Origin: an uncultured Lachnospiraceae bacterium
Lineage (GTDB): Bacteria; Bacillota_A; Clostridia; Lachnospirales; Lachnospiraceae
Assembly (NCBI GenBank): GCA_902796775.1
Contig: CADBQK010000012.1
Location: 1-6,428 of the forward strand
DNA: 6,428 nucleotides
Reading direction: 5' to 3'
Of the stretch, positions 4,493-6,428 are shown piece after piece. The notes beneath the pieces were generated by a model, which searched no databases, was not told where the DNA came from, and saw only the letters and a list, made by a program, of their open reading frames with translations. Position 1 is the first letter of the stretch; every line of letters begins with the position of its first letter. The position numbers were made by a program, and so were the translations under genes.

Positions 4493-6428
4493 ATGGTACC
4501 TGAAAGTTATAGATGGGTGATGAAGGAGGGCAGCGGACAAGCTGCTGCCCGGATTGAGGAGGAGCTTGGCTGCCATCCGCTGCTGGCGAGGCTTCTGGCT
4601 GCGCGGGGCGTGGAGAATGGCAGGGAGGCGTATCGTTTTCTGAATCCTTCTGCTGCCCAGCTGCATGATCCTTTTCTGATGAAGGGGATGCATGAGGCTG
4701 TGGAGAGGATCTGCCTGGCGATCAGCCGGCAGGAGAGAATCACGATCTACGGAGACTATGATGTAGACGGGATCACAGCTGCAAGTATCCTGTACCTGTT
4801 TCTGACATCCGTTATGAAGGCTTCCGGACATTCTTCGGAAAAGGAGGACTGTTTGACAGATTATTATCTGCCGGACCGGATGGAAGAGGGGTACGGCCTG
4901 AATGAGCAGGCGGTCCGTAAGATAGCAGAGCGGGGGACCAGGCTGATCATCACGGTTGATACCGGGATCTCGGCTGCGCGGGAATGTGATCTGGCGAAAA
5001 GACTCGGGATGGATGTAATCGTGACTGATCACCATGAATGTCCGCCGCTGCTGCCACGCTGCGTGAGTGTGATCGATGCGAAGCAGCCGGGGGAGACTTA
5101 TCCCTACCGGCATCTAGCCGGCTGCGGGGTATCTTTCAAGCTGGTGCAGGCGCTTGCGCAGCGCCTGGAGTGGAAGGAAGATGTTTTGCCTTACCTGGAG
5201 CTGGCGGCTGTTGGTACGGTTGCGGATATTGTTGATCTGACCGGGGAAAACCGGATCCTGGTCAGCGAAGGATTCCGGCGTATGAAGGATCCGTCCAATC
5301 TCGGACTTCGCGAGCTCCTGCGAAGCGCCGGGTATGATTTTTCCAGGAAACTGACCAGCGGGTTTGTCGGTTTCAGTGTAGCTCCCAGACTCAATGCGGG
5401 CGGCCGGATGGGAGATGCTTCACGGGGTGTGAGGCTTTTCACGACGCAGGATGCTGAGGAAGCCAGGGGGATTGCCCGGCAGCTGAATGAGGAAAATGAA
5501 AACCGCAGACAGGTTGAGCAGGATATTCTGGATCAGGTGCGGACGATAATCGATGAATCCTCAGAGCTGAAAAACAGCAAAGTGATCGTTGTATGCGGAC
5601 AGGGATGGCATCATGGAGTCATAGGGATCGTTTCATCCAGGATCAAAGACGCCTACTACCGGCCCAATATCATCCTTTCAGCCGATGAAAACGGACTGGC
5701 GGCCGGCTCTGCAAGAAGCATTCCGGGATTTGATCTGTATGCAGCGCTTACAAGCTGCAGTGATTTGTTCGTCAAGTATGGAGGGCATGCAGCTGCTGCC
5801 GGGATGACACTGCCGGTTTCAAAAGTTCCGGAGCTGATCCGAAGAATAAATGAATATGCAGATAAAAGAATGGATGCCAGACTGCTGACGCCGGTACTGG
5901 AGACAGAAGCAAAGGTCGATGTATCGCAGATCGATACAGAGCTGATCCGACAGATCGAAAAGATGGAGCCTTTTGGACAGGGAATGCCGCAGCCGCTTGT
6001 ACAGGTCAGCGGCATGATCGAGGAGATCCGTCCCGTCGGAGCAGACCAGCAGACCCTTCGGGTCCGTCTGCGTGAAGACACGATGCAGCGTGGTGAGCTC
6101 CCGTATGGATACAACGCCAGAGTTCCGATCCTGTCCGGTGTAGCATTTCGCCGAGCCGCATTCGCTTCCTACTATTCAGAAGGTATGGATGTGTCGCTGG
6201 TCGGAAACCTTGAGCTGAACCGGTATATGGGGAGGGAGACCCCCCAGATCCTGGTCTGTGATATTCACAGAAGCATGACTGACGAGCTTCGCGATCTATG
6301 TCTTTCCTTTGCACTGCGGCATGTAGACAGTGCATTTTCTTCCTATAGCAGCAGTATGCCGCTCCTGGATCCGAAGGTCTGCAGCCAGACATACCGCTTC
6401 CTGCGTTCCCGGGCTGTCCGGAGACCGG
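4493..6428 (+). CDS. recJ: Single-stranded-DNA-specific exonuclease RecJ (3' end outside window)
   Basis: The first 645 codons are present and open to the right edge. RecJ degrades single-stranded DNA 5' to 3' in recombinational, mismatch and base-excision repair in the cytoplasm. DHH-family metal-binding motifs are in order: DYDVDG (88-93), VDTGIS (155-160), DHHE (179-182) and VGTVADIVD (240-248). RLNAGGRMG (299-307) and the DHHA1 region with GWHHGVIGIVSSR (371-383), GSARSIPGF (405-413) and KYGGHAAAAG (428-437) follow. An OB-fold region (about 465-610) contains PFGQGMPQP (493-501). Residues beyond about 615 belong to the extra C-terminal part of long Firmicutes RecJ proteins (nearly 800 residues in Bacillus), so the gene is cut by the window rather than broken. 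An in-frame stop at 4478-4480 makes the ATG at 4493 the first possible start; the Shine-Dalgarno (GGGGG, 4484-4488) is poor and close. It is probably transcribed separately from secDF. Confidence 0.96.
   Translation, partial: MVPESYRWVMKEGSGQAAARIEEELGCHPLLARLLAARGVENGREAYRFLNPSAAQLHDPFLMKGMHEAVERICLAISRQERITIYGDYDVDGITAASILYLFLTSVMKASGHSSEKEDCLTDYYLPDRMEEGYGLNEQAVRKIAERGTRLIITVDTGISAARECDLAKRLGMDVIVTDHHECPPLLPRCVSVIDAKQPGETYPYRHLAGCGVSFKLVQALAQRLEWKEDVLPYLELAAVGTVADIVDLTGENRILVSEGFRRMKDPSNLGLRELLRSAGYDFSRKLTSGFVGFSVAPRLNAGGRMGDASRGVRLFTTQDAEEARGIARQLNEENENRRQVEQDILDQVRTIIDESSELKNSKVIVVCGQGWHHGVIGIVSSRIKDAYYRPNIILSADENGLAAGSARSIPGFDLYAALTSCSDLFVKYGGHAAAAGMTLPVSKVPELIRRINEYADKRMDARLLTPVLETEAKVDVSQIDTELIRQIEKMEPFGQGMPQPLVQVSGMIEEIRPVGADQQTLRVRLREDTMQRGELPYGYNARVPILSGVAFRRAAFASYYSEGMDVSLVGNLELNRYMGRETPQILVCDIHRSMTDELRDLCLSFALRHVDSAFSSYSSSMPLLDPKVCSQTYRFLRSRAVRRP

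Noticed and set aside
4397..5113. Minus-strand open frame of 238 codons across the recJ start.
   Set aside because: It overlaps the DHH motifs of recJ in antisense, shows no domain and begins inside recJ; it is a shadow frame.

Overview
This window most likely comes from a Clostridia-class Firmicute, probably a Lachnospiraceae-like gut anaerobe. The evidence is a near-consensus SCIFF ranthipeptide precursor with its radical SAM maturase (a hallmark pair of Clostridia), a fused SecDF, a long Firmicutes-type RecJ, strong AGGAGG-type ribosome binding sites and moderate GC. All recognisable genes lie on the + strand. No tRNA, rRNA, CRISPR array or transposase was seen.

Layout. Positions 1-177 are the scfA control region: two tandem 21-nt repeats carrying four phased GATAGAT heptamers, then a near-perfect sigma-A promoter (TTGACA-N17-TACAAT with an extended -10) and a 5' leader of about 90 nt. 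scfA (178-321) encodes a 47-residue precursor peptide with six cysteines. A 310-nt non-coding gap (322-631) follows. It holds a terminator-like stem-loop and a 46-nt tandem duplication that carries the same small hairpin twice. scfB (632-2017, TTG start) is the radical SAM/SPASM thioether-forming maturase. Its stop codon overlaps the start of secDF (2014-4188) by 4 nt. secDF ends at a strong intrinsic terminator. The 304-nt gap after it (4189-4492) contains three 38-nt tandem repeats that copy the descending arm of that terminator, an 8-bp palindrome and three 13-nt repeats. recJ starts at 4493 and runs off the right edge.

How the genes work together. ScfA is the substrate and ScfB is expected to install sactipeptide/ranthipeptide-type thioether bonds in its cysteine-rich core. 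SecDF is the proton-driven accessory of the Sec translocase and appears translationally coupled to scfB. The stem-loop between scfA and scfB fits a design where much peptide and little enzyme (and SecDF) is made from one promoter. No dedicated peptidase or ABC exporter for the mature peptide is in the window. recJ is probably a separate transcription unit concerned with DNA repair.

Novelty. The SCIFF system itself is a described ranthipeptide family. The less explained signals are in the DNA between genes: the helically phased heptamer array upstream of scfA, the structured scfA-scfB spacer, and the fact that the gaps flanking or separating these genes carry tandem duplications of different periods (21, 46, 38 and 13 nt).
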